Positions 26,062 to 33,893 of a stretch of 64,000 nt of DNA are shown here, piece by piece. Position 1 is the first letter of the stretch. Every line of letters begins with the position of its first letter. This DNA comes from Tildeniella torsiva UHER 1998/13D. GTDB taxonomy: Bacteria > Cyanobacteriota > Cyanobacteriia > Phormidesmidales > Phormidesmidaceae. The position numbers were made by a program, and so were the translations under genes. The stretch spans positions 62,001 through 126,000 of the forward strand of contig JAHHIH010000010.1 of assembly GCA_019358835.1 (NCBI GenBank), written 5' to 3'. The notes under the pieces were generated by a model. It saw only the letters and a program-made list of their open reading frames with translations. It was not told the DNA's origin and ran no database searches.

Positions 26062-26141
26062 CTGCGGGCGAGTGAGTGGATGGGGAGTGGGGGGAAGTGC
26101 GGGGGGAAAGAGTTTTGAATTTTGAGTTTTGAATTTTGAAG
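26062..26141 (-). repeat. A-rich then C-rich heptads before the DUF4388 gene
   Basis: On the minus strand, TTCAAAATTCAAAACTC-type heptads (26141-26111) are followed by a C-rich stretch to about 26062, 16 bases from the ATG. This is the second and third part of the composite element seen before egtD and the hemerythrin gene. Confidence 0.6.
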
Positions 26142-26235
26142 TGGAGAAGGGTTGGTTCCGGTAGCTTCAACGCCGTGTCCGTAAATCCCGCAGGTTGTTC
26201 ATCAAAATTTCGGGCAAAATTTCAGGGGCGGGCAG

Positions 26236-26784
26236 CTAGGTCGTAGGGGTTAGACTGCCTGCCCAGGTGTACTGCACTAGGGCAATTACCGCCTGGGCCA
26301 CCGATGCGGTTTCGTTGGCGTTGATGGCCACCACGGGCGGGCGGCGGGCGGGGTGGGGGTAGCCCAGGGCCAGGGCAATGTTGGCGGCATCCCAGGCACC
26401 GGGGCAGTCGGTGTGGGTGAGGCCGATGATCATGGGTACGGGCGATCGCTGCTTCATAAAGGTCAAAATGCGGCGGGCTTCGCGAAACTCGTGGGGCCGG
26501 TGGGCCGCCACCAGCAAAATGTAGGCGTGGGCCTTTTGAATCAAAATGTCCCACATGAAGTCGAAGCGCGACTGGCCGGGGGTGCCGTAGAGGTGCAGGG
26601 CCATGTCGGGGCCAAACTGGAGGCGACCAAAATCAAAGGCGACGGTGGTGCGCTTTTTGAGCAGCAGGGTGTCGTCGGTGGCGCGGCGATCGGTATCCAC
26701 CACCTCAATCTCACTGACAGACCGAATAAAGGTCGATTTCCCGGCCCCCACAGGGCCGGTGACCACTAAGCGCATGATTTCCAT
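26236..26784 (-). CDS. Ras-like small GTPase (MglA/SRPRB-like)
   Basis: A 182-residue P-loop protein. It shows G1 GPVGAGKST near the N-terminus, a switch region TTVAFDFGRLQF, the G3-like YGTPGQSRFDFMW and a G4-like GLTHTD. It fits the bacterial family of small GTPases that pairs with roadblock/LC7 proteins. In Myxococcus and Thermus, MglA (GTPase) and MglB (roadblock GAP) set polarity of pili and gliding motors. The roadblock gene is directly upstream here and a DUF4388 gene directly downstream, all on one strand. The start could be the ATG at 26784 or the one three codons later; the second places G1 at the very N-terminus. Confidence 0.88.
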   Translation of the reverse strand: MEIMRLVVTGPVGAGKSTFIRSVSEIEVVDTDRRATDDTLLLKKRTTVAFDFGRLQFGPDMALHLYGTPGQSRFDFMWDILIQKAHAYILLVAAHRPHEFREARRILTFMKQRSPVPMIIGLTHTDCPGAWDAANIALALGYPHPARRPPVVAINANETASVAQAVIALVQYTWAGSLTPTT

Positions 26785-26941
26785 GGATGGGCGGAGGCAA
26801 TGAAGAATAAGGGTTCGCGCTGTACCCCCCGTTTAGGGAGACACGGGGGGGTGATCCCTAGGATGCTGATGACGGTGAGAATGGTTGCCATGCAGAGTAG
26901 GTTATGGGCTAGGGACGAACCCACTCTGCAACCAGAGCGAG

Positions 26942-27313
26942 CTACATCAAAACGGCTTTTAGATCGACTAGGGTACGCTTAATTTCGAGCATGAGCAGGC
27001 CCTGCTTAGCCGCTTTATCGGCCAGCACCAGAAATACCGCGTCTTCGCCGCAGCTGGTCAGAATGCCGTAGCCTTTGTCGCCCTCGACAAAAATGCGATC
27101 GATGCCGCCCCGAGCCAGTTCGCTACCGATGCGCTCGCCCAGGGAAAGCATAGCTGCCGACATAGCCGAAACCCGCTCTTCGTCCATGCCGCCGGGCAGG
27201 GTGGCGGCTAGGGGTAGACCGTCGGGGGTGACCACCGCCGCCCCTTGAATGTCAGTAGTAGAGGTAACAAAACTCTGAAGAATACTGGTGAGCTTTTCGG
27301 TACTAATAGCCAT
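26942..27313 (-). CDS. Roadblock/LC7 domain protein (MglB-like)
   Basis: A 123-residue single-domain roadblock/LC7 protein with IQGAAVVTPDGLPLAATLPGGMDEERVSAM, LGERIGSELARGGIDRI and GYGILTSCGEDAVFLVLADK. Such homodimers bind small GTPases and act as GTPase-activating or scaffold proteins. The neighbouring Ras-like GTPase downstream is the probable partner. The upstream gene encodes a protoglobin, which could pass a gas signal to this pair. The 157-base gap to the GTPase gene contains a G/C stem (26824-26832 with 26843-26851). Confidence 0.9.
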   Translation of the reverse strand: MAISTEKLTSILQSFVTSTTDIQGAAVVTPDGLPLAATLPGGMDEERVSAMSAAMLSLGERIGSELARGGIDRIFVEGDKGYGILTSCGEDAVFLVLADKAAKQGLLMLEIKRTLVDLKAVLM

Positions 27314-27381
27314 GGTAATTTTCTCGCTTGCTAGGGGGAAATAAATGATTTAAACACGCTGAAAAGTTGAGGTTTAGGGCG

Positions 27382-27936
27382 CTACATTGCCCCGGCGCCG
27401 GTAGCAATTAGCCGTCTAAAGAGGCCCTCAGACCAGCCGGTTTCTCTGAGCACAGCTGCCGATGAGACCTCGATATAGGCTTGCTCAATAAAGGCCAGGT
27501 CTACCATGCAAATTTTTGCCAGGGCATCGCGCAGCTGTTGATCTTTGCCGTCGGTGATGGCGCGCTTGCCAGCCTCGTGCACGACCACCGCCATCGCGGG
27601 CACTACGTGCTGGGGGCCAATGCCAATGCGCACGTGAATTAGACCAATGCGCCAGCGCCGCTCGGCGTAGGCATCGCCCCAGCTATCCATGCCGGTAAAC
27701 ATCTCGTGAAACCAGGCCACAAAGGTTTCGCGCAGGCGGTGAATTCTGCCTTCAGACTCGTTGAGAATGGCGCTCATCTCGGCATCGCGACCCAGATACT
27801 CATAGAAATAGTCGGCCATTTCTGGGGCGATTTCTAAACCCCAGGCGGCATTCGTCTGAAGCACTTTTTTATCGTCAGCATTTAAGTCAATGCGTGACAC
27901 CATCTTAGACATAAACTCGTTCGGTTGAAGGCTCAT
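27382..27936 (-). CDS. Protoglobin / globin-sensor single-domain protein
   Basis: A 184-residue protoglobin with an N-terminal extra helix, then GLEIAPEMADYFYEYLGRD, WFHEMFTG and the globin-coupled-sensor signature RRWRIGLIHVRIGIGPQHVVP. The histidine at about residue 101 is the likely proximal haem ligand. No output domain (MCP, GGDEF or kinase) is attached, so its partners must be separate proteins. It leads a minus-strand series with roadblock, GTPase, DUF4388, small membrane protein and hemerythrin, which makes an O2/NO/CO-responsive signalling role plausible. Haem binding has to be inferred from the motif only. Confidence 0.88.
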   Translation of the reverse strand: MSLQPNEFMSKMVSRIDLNADDKKVLQTNAAWGLEIAPEMADYFYEYLGRDAEMSAILNESEGRIHRLRETFVAWFHEMFTGMDSWGDAYAERRWRIGLIHVRIGIGPQHVVPAMAVVVHEAGKRAITDGKDQQLRDALAKICMVDLAFIEQAYIEVSSAAVLRETGWSEGLFRRLIATGAGAM

Positions 27937-28645
27937 CTGGCTAGTCCTTAGCGGAGGGCTTTGTTTTCAACATCCTTGTTTTATCGCTTTAGCTCTGGGA
28001 ACCAACACGGCGTGAATACCTAAGATTTAAAGAACCGGATGTTTTATGGGGATTTCAAAAAAAAGCTTTTACCTTGAACTTTAATAACGACTTTGCCAGG
28101 TATTTTTTGAGGGTGGGAACGCCCTTATTGCTTAAAAGCAGTGCCAGTAATACATCCACAAAAATAAAGTGTTGTAACCGACTTAAACAACCCTAGGCAT
28201 GTTAATCTCGGCAAAGAAGCGCTAAAGCTAATGTTGAGGCGATCGCACTTTTGAAACCCCTAAATTGTTTATTTCGGGATCATGGGAACTGGACAATCTA
28301 TTTATAGATAAAAGTTGCTTTTTCTCAGGTAATTTTGTTTTCAGCTAGGGGATAGTTGTTCCCGTTAGTAGGTTGAAAGCGAGCTTGGTTGCCGATCCGA
28401 TTAAGCTATGCGAAGCAAACGCTGGCTTTATCCGATCGCAGTCTGCGTAAAACTACGGGTACTGACGATATATTTCTTCAAATAGCGGGGCGCGAGTGGG
28501 GGGAATATCCTGAGCTACCGCTAGGACGCTATATAGTGGGATGCGATCGCCGCACCGCCAGCCGTGATAGGCACCACTCGCCTGCCGGTGCATAGTTGCG
28601 ATCGCTAGCCCATCCACTGCTTCGCACCTACAGACGGTTAGACCC
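27937..28645. other. 709-bp intergenic region between protoglobin and deoC
   Basis: This divergent gap is distinctly more AT-rich than its surroundings from about 28000 to 28380, then GC-rich with GCGATCGC-type octamers near deoC. It should carry the promoter of the gas-sensor/GTPase series (minus strand) and that of deoC. A 68-codon open frame at 28389-28595 has no family features and was not accepted. No known RNA family was recognised. Confidence 0.45.
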
Positions 28646-29338
28646 ATGGCCCGACGACCATCAGCCGACGACGGCGTAGATCTGGCTCCCTATATTGACC
28701 ACTCGCTGCTGAGCCCCCTGGCTACAGCTGAGCAGGTGGCCCAGTGGTGCGCCGAGGGCGATCGCTACGGCTTTGCCTCGGTCTGCATTGCCCCCTGCCA
28801 CGTGGCCCAGGCCGTCGATCTCTTGCACAACACCAAAGTTAAAGTCTGTACGGTAATCGGCTTCCCGACCGGGGCGACGACCTCGGCCACCAAGCTCTAC
28901 GAAGCTCAGGAGGCCGCCGAACGGGGGGCTGACGAACTCGACGTGGTGATCAACCTAGGCTGGCTCAAAGAGGGCAAAACCGAAGCCATTCACCGCGAAA
29001 TCGCCACTATCTGCGAAGAGACCGGGCTGCTGGTCAAAGCCATTCTCGAAACCGCCGTGCTCTCGCCGCCAGAGATTGCCCTCGCCGCCGAAATTTGCAT
29101 GGATGCCGGGGTCTCTTTCCTAAAGACCAGCACCGGCTGGCAGGGGGGGGCCACCGTGGAAGTCGTGCGCCAGCTGTGGGAACTTACCCAGGGCCGGGTA
29201 GGCATCAAGGCCTCTGGCGGTATTGGCACAGTGGCCCAAGCCGTAGCCCTGGTGCAGGCGGGAGCGACCCGCCTCGGCACCTCGCGCGGGGTCGATCTAA
29301 TGCGTCAGCAGAAAGAAGAGCCAGCGCCTGAAGTGTAG
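28646..29338 (+). CDS. deoC: Deoxyribose-phosphate aldolase
   Basis: A 230-residue class I aldolase that splits 2-deoxyribose-5-phosphate into glyceraldehyde-3-phosphate and acetaldehyde in deoxynucleoside salvage. Seen are [48 protein letters not shown], the ILETAVLS segment, FLKTSTGW with the Schiff-base lysine, and IKASGGIGT. It is complete and of normal length. In many cyanobacteria deoC precedes recO, but here a small minus-strand membrane protein gene follows instead. Confidence 0.95.
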   Translation: MARRPSADDGVDLAPYIDHSLLSPLATAEQVAQWCAEGDRYGFASVCIAPCHVAQAVDLLHNTKVKVCTVIGFPTGATTSATKLYEAQEAAERGADELDVVINLGWLKEGKTEAIHREIATICEETGLLVKAILETAVLSPPEIALAAEICMDAGVSFLKTSTGWQGGATVEVVRQLWELTQGRVGIKASGGIGTVAQAVALVQAGATRLGTSRGVDLMRQQKEEPAPEV

Positions 29339-29352
29339 CGGGCTTGTTGCCC

Positions 29353-29673
29353 TTAGGCCAAGCCGAGCCTCAAGGCGAGCAAGCCTACCAGGGCAACAAG
29401 CCCAAGCGCCCGCCGGAAGTAGTTGACCCCTTCAAACAATTCTTGCCAGGCCCAGGCAAACCAGGCACCAAAAGCTACCAAATCGGCGGCGGTTTGGAAT
29501 GTGCCAGCGGAGAGAACGGTTTGCAGCACCGTAGCCGCCACCGCCACCAGAATCAATAAGTTTGGCGGTTGACCAATGACGATATTGCCTTCTTCGTCAC
29601 GAAAGATGCGATCAAATAAAGTGGGAGCCTGGGCCTCGGGGGGCTGTAAATCGCGGTTCGTTGAAGATGACAT
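29353..29673 (-). CDS. Small membrane protein, CAAD-like
   Basis: A 106-residue protein using the ATG at 29673. A hydrophilic N-terminus ending in LFDRIFRDEEGNIVIGQPPN precedes two hydrophobic segments (LILVAVAATVLQTVLSAG and LGLVALVGLLALRLGLA). The layout suggests a small thylakoid or plasma-membrane protein of the type conserved in cyanobacteria, but the family assignment is uncertain. It is convergent with deoC, with 14 bases between them. A longer form from a start near 29724 would add an unlikely basic leader. Confidence 0.55.
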   Translation of the reverse strand: MSSSTNRDLQPPEAQAPTLFDRIFRDEEGNIVIGQPPNLLILVAVAATVLQTVLSAGTFQTAADLVAFGAWFAWAWQELFEGVNYFRRALGLVALVGLLALRLGLA

Positions 29674-30001
29674 CTGTACAAGGGGAAAACGGCTGAGCAA
29701 CCATCGTAGTAGTGGTGCTCCCAACTACGCCTGTACCGGATGTTAGATATAGCCATCGCCACAAAGGGTAGGACGTTTTCATCGCTAACCCCTAGGCACT
29801 GGCTGTACGCCAGGTCGCTGCCTCAGGTTTGGCTACAGGCAGTCAGTACTGTTCTCGGCGACGTGGCCAGCGCTCTATAGAGCACGACGTTGCTCAACGG
29901 CGGGCGGTCATGCGGCCCAGCTACGACGGCAAAGCGCAACCTGGTGTCCCAGGGGGGACGGCATACAATAACAGCAGCGCAGCTATCCCAGGAGAGTATT
30001 A
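29674..30001. other. 328-bp intergenic region upstream of the PAP2 gene
   Basis: This divergent gap carries the promoters of the small membrane protein and PAP2 genes. A good Shine-Dalgarno sequence (AGGAGA) lies 7-12 bases before the PAP2 ATG. No gene or RNA family was recognised. Confidence 0.4.
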
Positions 30002-30673
30002 ATGGCAGAGGTCAGCCCCCGTCTCGGCTGGTTGTTTCAGTCTCTGATTGCCTTTATGCCCTACCTGCTGCTCGGTCTCTTGGCGGGTGCGCTGGTGCTG
30101 ACCACAGGAGTCTTTTTGGCCCGAATTCTGATTGTGGACTGGTTGCGCCCGTTTGAAGAGTCTTGCCTGTTGATGCTCAAGGCCCAGGCGACCCCAGTCC
30201 TCGATCGCGCCATGACGGCTGTGACCTGGCTGGCCCAGGGCGAGATTACGATTCCGGTGCTGATGGTGGTGGGCGGTGTTTTGGTTTATCGCGATCGCGC
30301 GATCGCTGCCCTGGTTCTGGCCCTTGGGCTGAGCGGATCATGGCTGCTGAACGGCATCTTTAAGGCCTTTTTTCGCCGGGAAAGGCCCGATCTGTGGGCC
30401 TCGTCTCAACGCCCGCTGGACTATAGCTACCCCAGCGGCCACGCCATGAGCGCAATTTCGTTTTATGGCCTGTTGGCCGCTGACCTCACCGCCTGTCTGA
30501 GCGTTCCGTTGGGGATTACCGCTCCGCTGGCTGTGGTCTTAGCCCTGGGGGTGGGGTTTAGCCGGGTGTATTTGGGCGTGCATTGGCCCACCGATGTGCT
30601 GAGCGGCTGGGTGGCTGGGGGTATCTGGCTTGGCGCTTGCCTGTTAGGGCTGGTTCACATTGGCGGCCTTTGA
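30002..30673 (+). CDS. PAP2-family lipid phosphatase
   Basis: A 223-residue membrane protein with about five or six spans and the three-part phosphatase motif: KAFFRRERP, SYPSGHAMS and SRVYLGVHWPTD. It would dephosphorylate phosphatidate, undecaprenyl pyrophosphate or a similar lipid phosphate at the membrane. Its 3' end overlaps the 3' end of the convergent lipid kinase gene by 19 bases; that kinase could catalyse the reverse reaction. A clear AGGAG-type ribosome-binding site precedes the ATG. Confidence 0.9.
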   Translation: MAEVSPRLGWLFQSLIAFMPYLLLGLLAGALVLTTGVFLARILIVDWLRPFEESCLLMLKAQATPVLDRAMTAVTWLAQGEITIPVLMVVGGVLVYRDRAIAALVLALGLSGSWLLNGIFKAFFRRERPDLWASSQRPLDYSYPSGHAMSAISFYGLLAADLTACLSVPLGITAPLAVVLALGVGFSRVYLGVHWPTDVLSGWVAGGIWLGACLLGLVHIGGL

Positions 30674-31689
30674 GGGGATGGGCCTGACTCAGCGGCTTCA
30701 GGCTCAGGGGCTTTAGGTTCGCGGGCTTCGGGGCGCTGCATAAAGTCAAAAATGCCGCCCTTCTCGGCGCTGGTTTGTTCCGCAAAGGTGGCCAACAGCT
30801 CAGGCGTGGGCACGCAGATCCAGAGGGCTTTAGGAACCACCTCAACGATGACTGGCGTTGTGCCGATACATTCCCCATCGGCATGCACGTCTAGGGCTGG
30901 GTACCCTCTTACTTCAATGGTGGAGGCTTGATGCATTTTCAGCCTTTCATGGGGTAGATGTTTGCCGCGCATGGCCGCAAAAAAGTGGCGAAAGTGATCC
31001 CACTTGGAGGGTTTGTCAATATAGATCAAGTCGAGCTTGCCGTCATTCATCTTGGCCTGGGGTGCCAGGGCAAATTCGACGCCATAGCGGGGGCTGTTGC
31101 AGACATTGACCTGTAGCGTGCGCAGCCGCACTCTGCGGCCATCAAATCGCAGCAGCAAACGGTGGGGGCTGAACTGCAAGAAGGTTTTGAGGCCCATAAA
31201 CAAGCTTTTCAGAGCAACCCAATAGTTGCTCTTGATGCCTTCTTTGACGTCATCGCCACAGGGAAACAGAGATGCCTCTAGGCCGACGCCCACCACTTCC
31301 ATAAAGTAGTGGTTGTTGGCCTTGCCTAGGTCATATTGGCTGCGCTCTCCTGCCACCAAGACCTGGATGGCCTGCGCCATGTCTGTAGGAATGTTTAAGC
31401 TGGCGGCAATATTGTTGCGGGTGCCTTGGGGAATAATGCCTAACGCTGTTTGAGTGTGGGCCAGGCCTCGGGCGACGGCTTCAATGGTGCCATCTCCCCC
31501 GGCGACCACCACCAGATTGGCCCCCGATTTGGCGGCGGCGGCGGCTAGCCCTTGGCCGTTTTCTTCGGGGGTGGTGGGGCAGAGTTTGGCGTCGATGCCC
31601 TGGCTCTGTAAAGCATCTACGAGATTGGGAACCAGCTCAGAATCCTCATTCGGGCCAGAGGTGGGGTTAACAATCAGTACGGTGGTCAT
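30655..31689 (-). CDS. YegS/DAGK-family lipid kinase
   Basis: A 344-residue diacylglycerol-kinase-like enzyme. Seen are LIVNPTSGPNED at the N-terminus, VVVAGGDGTIEAVARGL, LGIIPQGTRNNIAASL and the C-terminal beta domain (GRRVRLRTLQVNVCNSPRYG, DGKLDLIYID, HADGECIGTTPVIVEVVP). It would phosphorylate diacylglycerol or a related lipid with ATP on the cytoplasmic side. A charged Pro/Glu-rich tail of about 30 residues ends the protein and overlaps the PAP2 gene. The family also includes sphingosine and multi-substrate lipid kinases, so the substrate is open. Confidence 0.9.
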   Translation of the reverse strand: MTTVLIVNPTSGPNEDSELVPNLVDALQSQGIDAKLCPTTPEENGQGLAAAAAKSGANLVVVAGGDGTIEAVARGLAHTQTALGIIPQGTRNNIAASLNIPTDMAQAIQVLVAGERSQYDLGKANNHYFMEVVGVGLEASLFPCGDDVKEGIKSNYWVALKSLFMGLKTFLQFSPHRLLLRFDGRRVRLRTLQVNVCNSPRYGVEFALAPQAKMNDGKLDLIYIDKPSKWDHFRHFFAAMRGKHLPHERLKMHQASTIEVRGYPALDVHADGECIGTTPVIVEVVPKALWICVPTPELLATFAEQTSAEKGGIFDFMQRPEAREPKAPEPEAAESGPSPQRPPM

Positions 31690-31773
31690 CTCTGGCGTCT
31701 CCCAATTGGGTGTCCCGGAGCCCTGGGCGGTAGAGCGGATTGGGCCAAAAGGCTTGATCTGCCGTGGTTTGCG

Positions 31774-31807
31774 ATGACCCTTGAGGGTCGGTCTTTGACC
31801 ATCGCCC
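31774..31807 (+). repeat. 34-bp dispersed repeat, copy A
   Basis: Starts ATGACCCTT and contains GGGTCGGTCTTTGACCATCG. It matches 42055-42088 at 32 of 34 bases by eye. It holds two small inverted repeats (GACCC..GGGTC and GGTC-TTT-GACC). This copy lies 85 bases upstream of the lipid kinase start, on the opposite strand to that gene. Confidence 0.75.
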
Positions 31808-31816
31808 CCTCCCCGC

Positions 31817-32008
31817 CTAGGCTAGGTTGAAGTGCTCTATATGAACGTGGGTGACGGGTACCTCAAGATCAAACAGGGCTCGCTCCACTGCATCCATCAT
31901 GACAGGTGCGGCGCAGGTAAAGTATTGGCGGCTGCCCCGGTGGCGGGGAATGTGGCGTTCTAGCAGGGCTTTATCCACATAGCTGGTTGCGCGCTTTTTA
32001 GCCCAGTG
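31817..32008 (-). pseudogene. Relic of a ferredoxin-reductase-like C-terminus downstream of SMP-30
   Basis: On the minus strand the frame of the SMP-30 gene continues after its TAG stop for 63 further codons. They read HWAKKRATSYVDKALLERH, then QYFTCAAPVMMDAVERALF and HVHIEHFNLA before a TAG at 31819-31817. The segment strongly resembles the C-terminal NAD-binding end of FNR-fold oxidoreductases (compare the family pattern Y-x-C-G-P-P-x-M-M-D-A-V...H-x-E-x-F). The rest of that domain is missing, so this is the leftover 3' end of a lost ferric-reductase or oxygenase-reductase gene, with the SMP-30 gene now joined in front of it. Confidence 0.65.
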
Positions 32009-32905
32009 CTAAGCCCCAAAGGGGTTGGTGGGCAGTCCGGGCACAGGGGCCGCGATCGCAAACACATCCCCCGAGAAAAACCCCTGCTGAATCTCCTTTT
32101 GGCTCAGTCCCACCGAGGCGGTGGTGACGTAGAGGGTCGAGAGATTGGGGCCGCCAAAGGTGGGGCAGGTGGGGCGCTGCACCGGCAGGTTGACCCGTCC
32201 TAGGGCTTTCCCGTCGGGGCTAAAGTAGGCCAAGCCGCCGCCATTCCACAGGGCCGTCCAGATATTGCCGTCGCTGTCGATCGCCAGGCCATCGGGCTCG
32301 ATCGCTAGGTCGCTGTCGCCCAGGTCGATGGCAATGGTGCGATCGCTAATTTCCCCCGTTGCCCCATCAAACCGGTAGGCAAAAATCTTGCGCTGGGGCG
32401 AATCGGTCAAATAAAACGTGGTGCCGTCGGGGCTCCAGCCCAGCCCGTTGGAGATCGTCAGCCCCGTTTCCATCGTTTTTACAGAACCATCAGGGTTGTA
32501 GCGGTAGAGGGCGGCATGGCCCGGATGCTCAGGGCTCATGGAGCCAATCCAAAAGCGGCCCTGGGGGTCGCACTTGCCGTCGTTAAAGCGGGTGTCGGGG
32601 GCGTCAAACTCAAAGGTGTGCAGGGTTTCGACCTTCCCTGAGGTCAGATCGAGATGGGTGATGCGATCGCCCATGGCCACCAGCAGCTTTTCCCCCGCCA
32701 TCAGCGCCAGGGCGCTGCCCACACCGCCCACGTCCCAGTGGCAGTCGTCGCCGCTGCTGGGCTCAAACACATGGACGCGGTGGTTGAGAATATCGACCCA
32801 GTAGAGCACCTGTTTGTCGCCGTCCCACAGGGGGCCTTCCCCCAGGCGAGCGCGGGCGTGGAGCACGTTTTGGGCCGATAGCGCAGGCAGAGGGGCAGAG
32901 GTCAT
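32009..32905 (-). CDS. SMP-30/gluconolactonase/LRE family protein
   Basis: A six-bladed beta-propeller hydrolase of about 298 residues. Landmarks are ARLGEGPLWDGDKQVLYWVDI, RFNDGKCDPQGRFWIGSM, GLTISNGLGWSPDGTTFYLTDS, PDGLAIDSDGNIWTALWNGG and PTCPTFGGPNLSTLYVTTA. The Glu, Asn and Asp of the divalent metal site are in their family positions. It probably hydrolyses a sugar lactone; the substrate is unknown. The ATG at 32905 gives the normal family start; a frame extending to 33016 adds an unlikely leader. The stop is followed in frame by a relic of another domain. Confidence 0.9.
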   Translation of the reverse strand: MTSAPLPALSAQNVLHARARLGEGPLWDGDKQVLYWVDILNHRVHVFEPSSGDDCHWDVGGVGSALALMAGEKLLVAMGDRITHLDLTSGKVETLHTFEFDAPDTRFNDGKCDPQGRFWIGSMSPEHPGHAALYRYNPDGSVKTMETGLTISNGLGWSPDGTTFYLTDSPQRKIFAYRFDGATGEISDRTIAIDLGDSDLAIEPDGLAIDSDGNIWTALWNGGGLAYFSPDGKALGRVNLPVQRPTCPTFGGPNLSTLYVTTASVGLSQKEIQQGFFSGDVFAIAAPVPGLPTNPFGA

Positions 32906-33060
32906 GGCGGGGCACCGGAATGATTTACAGCAGCGTCGCACAGCGTGGCCTGGCGCATGCCTATCTAAAGGCAGGGGCCAGCGGTTTACTAGCATTAGCA
33001 CCGCTGCGCTAAGCAAATGTCAAGGAATTAGGGGGAAAAGCAGGCTGATGGGGGAGCAAT

Positions 33061-33104
33061 TCAAAATTCAAAGTTCAAAATTCAAAGTTCAAAATTCAAA
33101 ATTT
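33061..33104. repeat. TTCAAAA heptad tandem repeat
   Basis: About six consecutive heptads alternating CAAAATT and CAAAGTT lie between the TPR lipoprotein gene and SMP-30. They belong to the STRR-type heptanucleotide repeats known from filamentous cyanobacteria and to the AT-rich half of the composite element seen elsewhere in the window. Confidence 0.8.
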
Positions 33105-33137
33105 CTTCTTCGGAGACGCTGCGCGAATACAACTTTT

Positions 33138-33893
33138 CTAAAGCCCTGCTGCCTGACGAATTTCCGCCGTCGCCTCGATTTGCTCCTGGCTGAACCCGGC
33201 TTGTTCTAAATGGTCTAGGTAGTCGCGGCTGGTGTAGCGACCGTCTAGGCCCAGGGCTTGGCGGTAGTTGGCGATCGCCTGGGTAGAATCCCCCGCTGAC
33301 CAGTGGGCCAAGGCCAGCGCCACCCAGGGGTGTGGGTTGCTCGGCTCTAGCTTGGTGGCGGTCTGGGCGGCGGCGATCGCCTGATCGGTTTGACCCAGCC
33401 GCTGGTACGCCAGGCTGAGGTTATAGTGAGCAATTTCGTTGTTGGGCTCTAGCTCGGCAGCGCGAGTGTGGGTCTCCACCGCCGCCTCAAGCTGGCCATT
33501 CACCAGGTAGACAATGCCCAGAGCGTTGAGGGCAGGCACGTGCTCTGGGCTGTAGTTCAGGGCGGTTTGCAGCGCATCAATGGCGGGGGCTGCAAACCCA
33601 GCGAGGTGCTGCGTCCACCCCAGCAAGACCTGGCCCTCAGGGTTGCGGGGATCCAGTGCGGCGGCGATGTTGAGAGTGGCGATCGCCCGCTCCATATCCC
33701 CCTGCTGCCGAAAGGCCAGCCCTTCCTGTCGGTAGCGGGCTGCCGCCTGAGCATCCACCAAAAATGTTGGCACCGCCAGGTTCTCCAACGCCTCCGTCGA
33801 AAGCGTAGTGGCCTGCCACGGCACCGCCGCCTCCCGCTGACAGCCGACCAGGGCCAAAGCTGTGCAGAGTACCCAACCAAAGACTTTTCCCAT
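33138..33893 (-). CDS. TPR-repeat lipoprotein
   Basis: A 251-residue protein with a lipoprotein signal (VLCTALALVGCQRE, lipobox cysteine near residue 18) and at least four TPR units, for example AIATLNIAAALDPRNPEGQVLLG, HVPALNALGIVYLVNGQLE, IAHYNLSLAYQRLGQTDQA and PWVALALAHWSAGDSTQA. It would be anchored to a membrane on the periplasmic side as a protein-interaction scaffold. Partners are unknown, and its divergent neighbour is the GH57 enzyme gene. Confidence 0.85.
   Translation of the reverse strand: MGKVFGWVLCTALALVGCQREAAVPWQATTLSTEALENLAVPTFLVDAQAAARYRQEGLAFRQQGDMERAIATLNIAAALDPRNPEGQVLLGWTQHLAGFAAPAIDALQTALNYSPEHVPALNALGIVYLVNGQLEAAVETHTRAAELEPNNEIAHYNLSLAYQRLGQTDQAIAAAQTATKLEPSNPHPWVALALAHWSAGDSTQAIANYRQALGLDGRYTSRDYLDHLEQAGFSQEQIEATAEIRQAAGL

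Noticed and set aside
28389..28595. 68-codon open frame in the protoglobin-deoC gap
   Set aside because: No Shine-Dalgarno sequence, no domain, and it crosses HIP1 octamers; composition is not gene-like.
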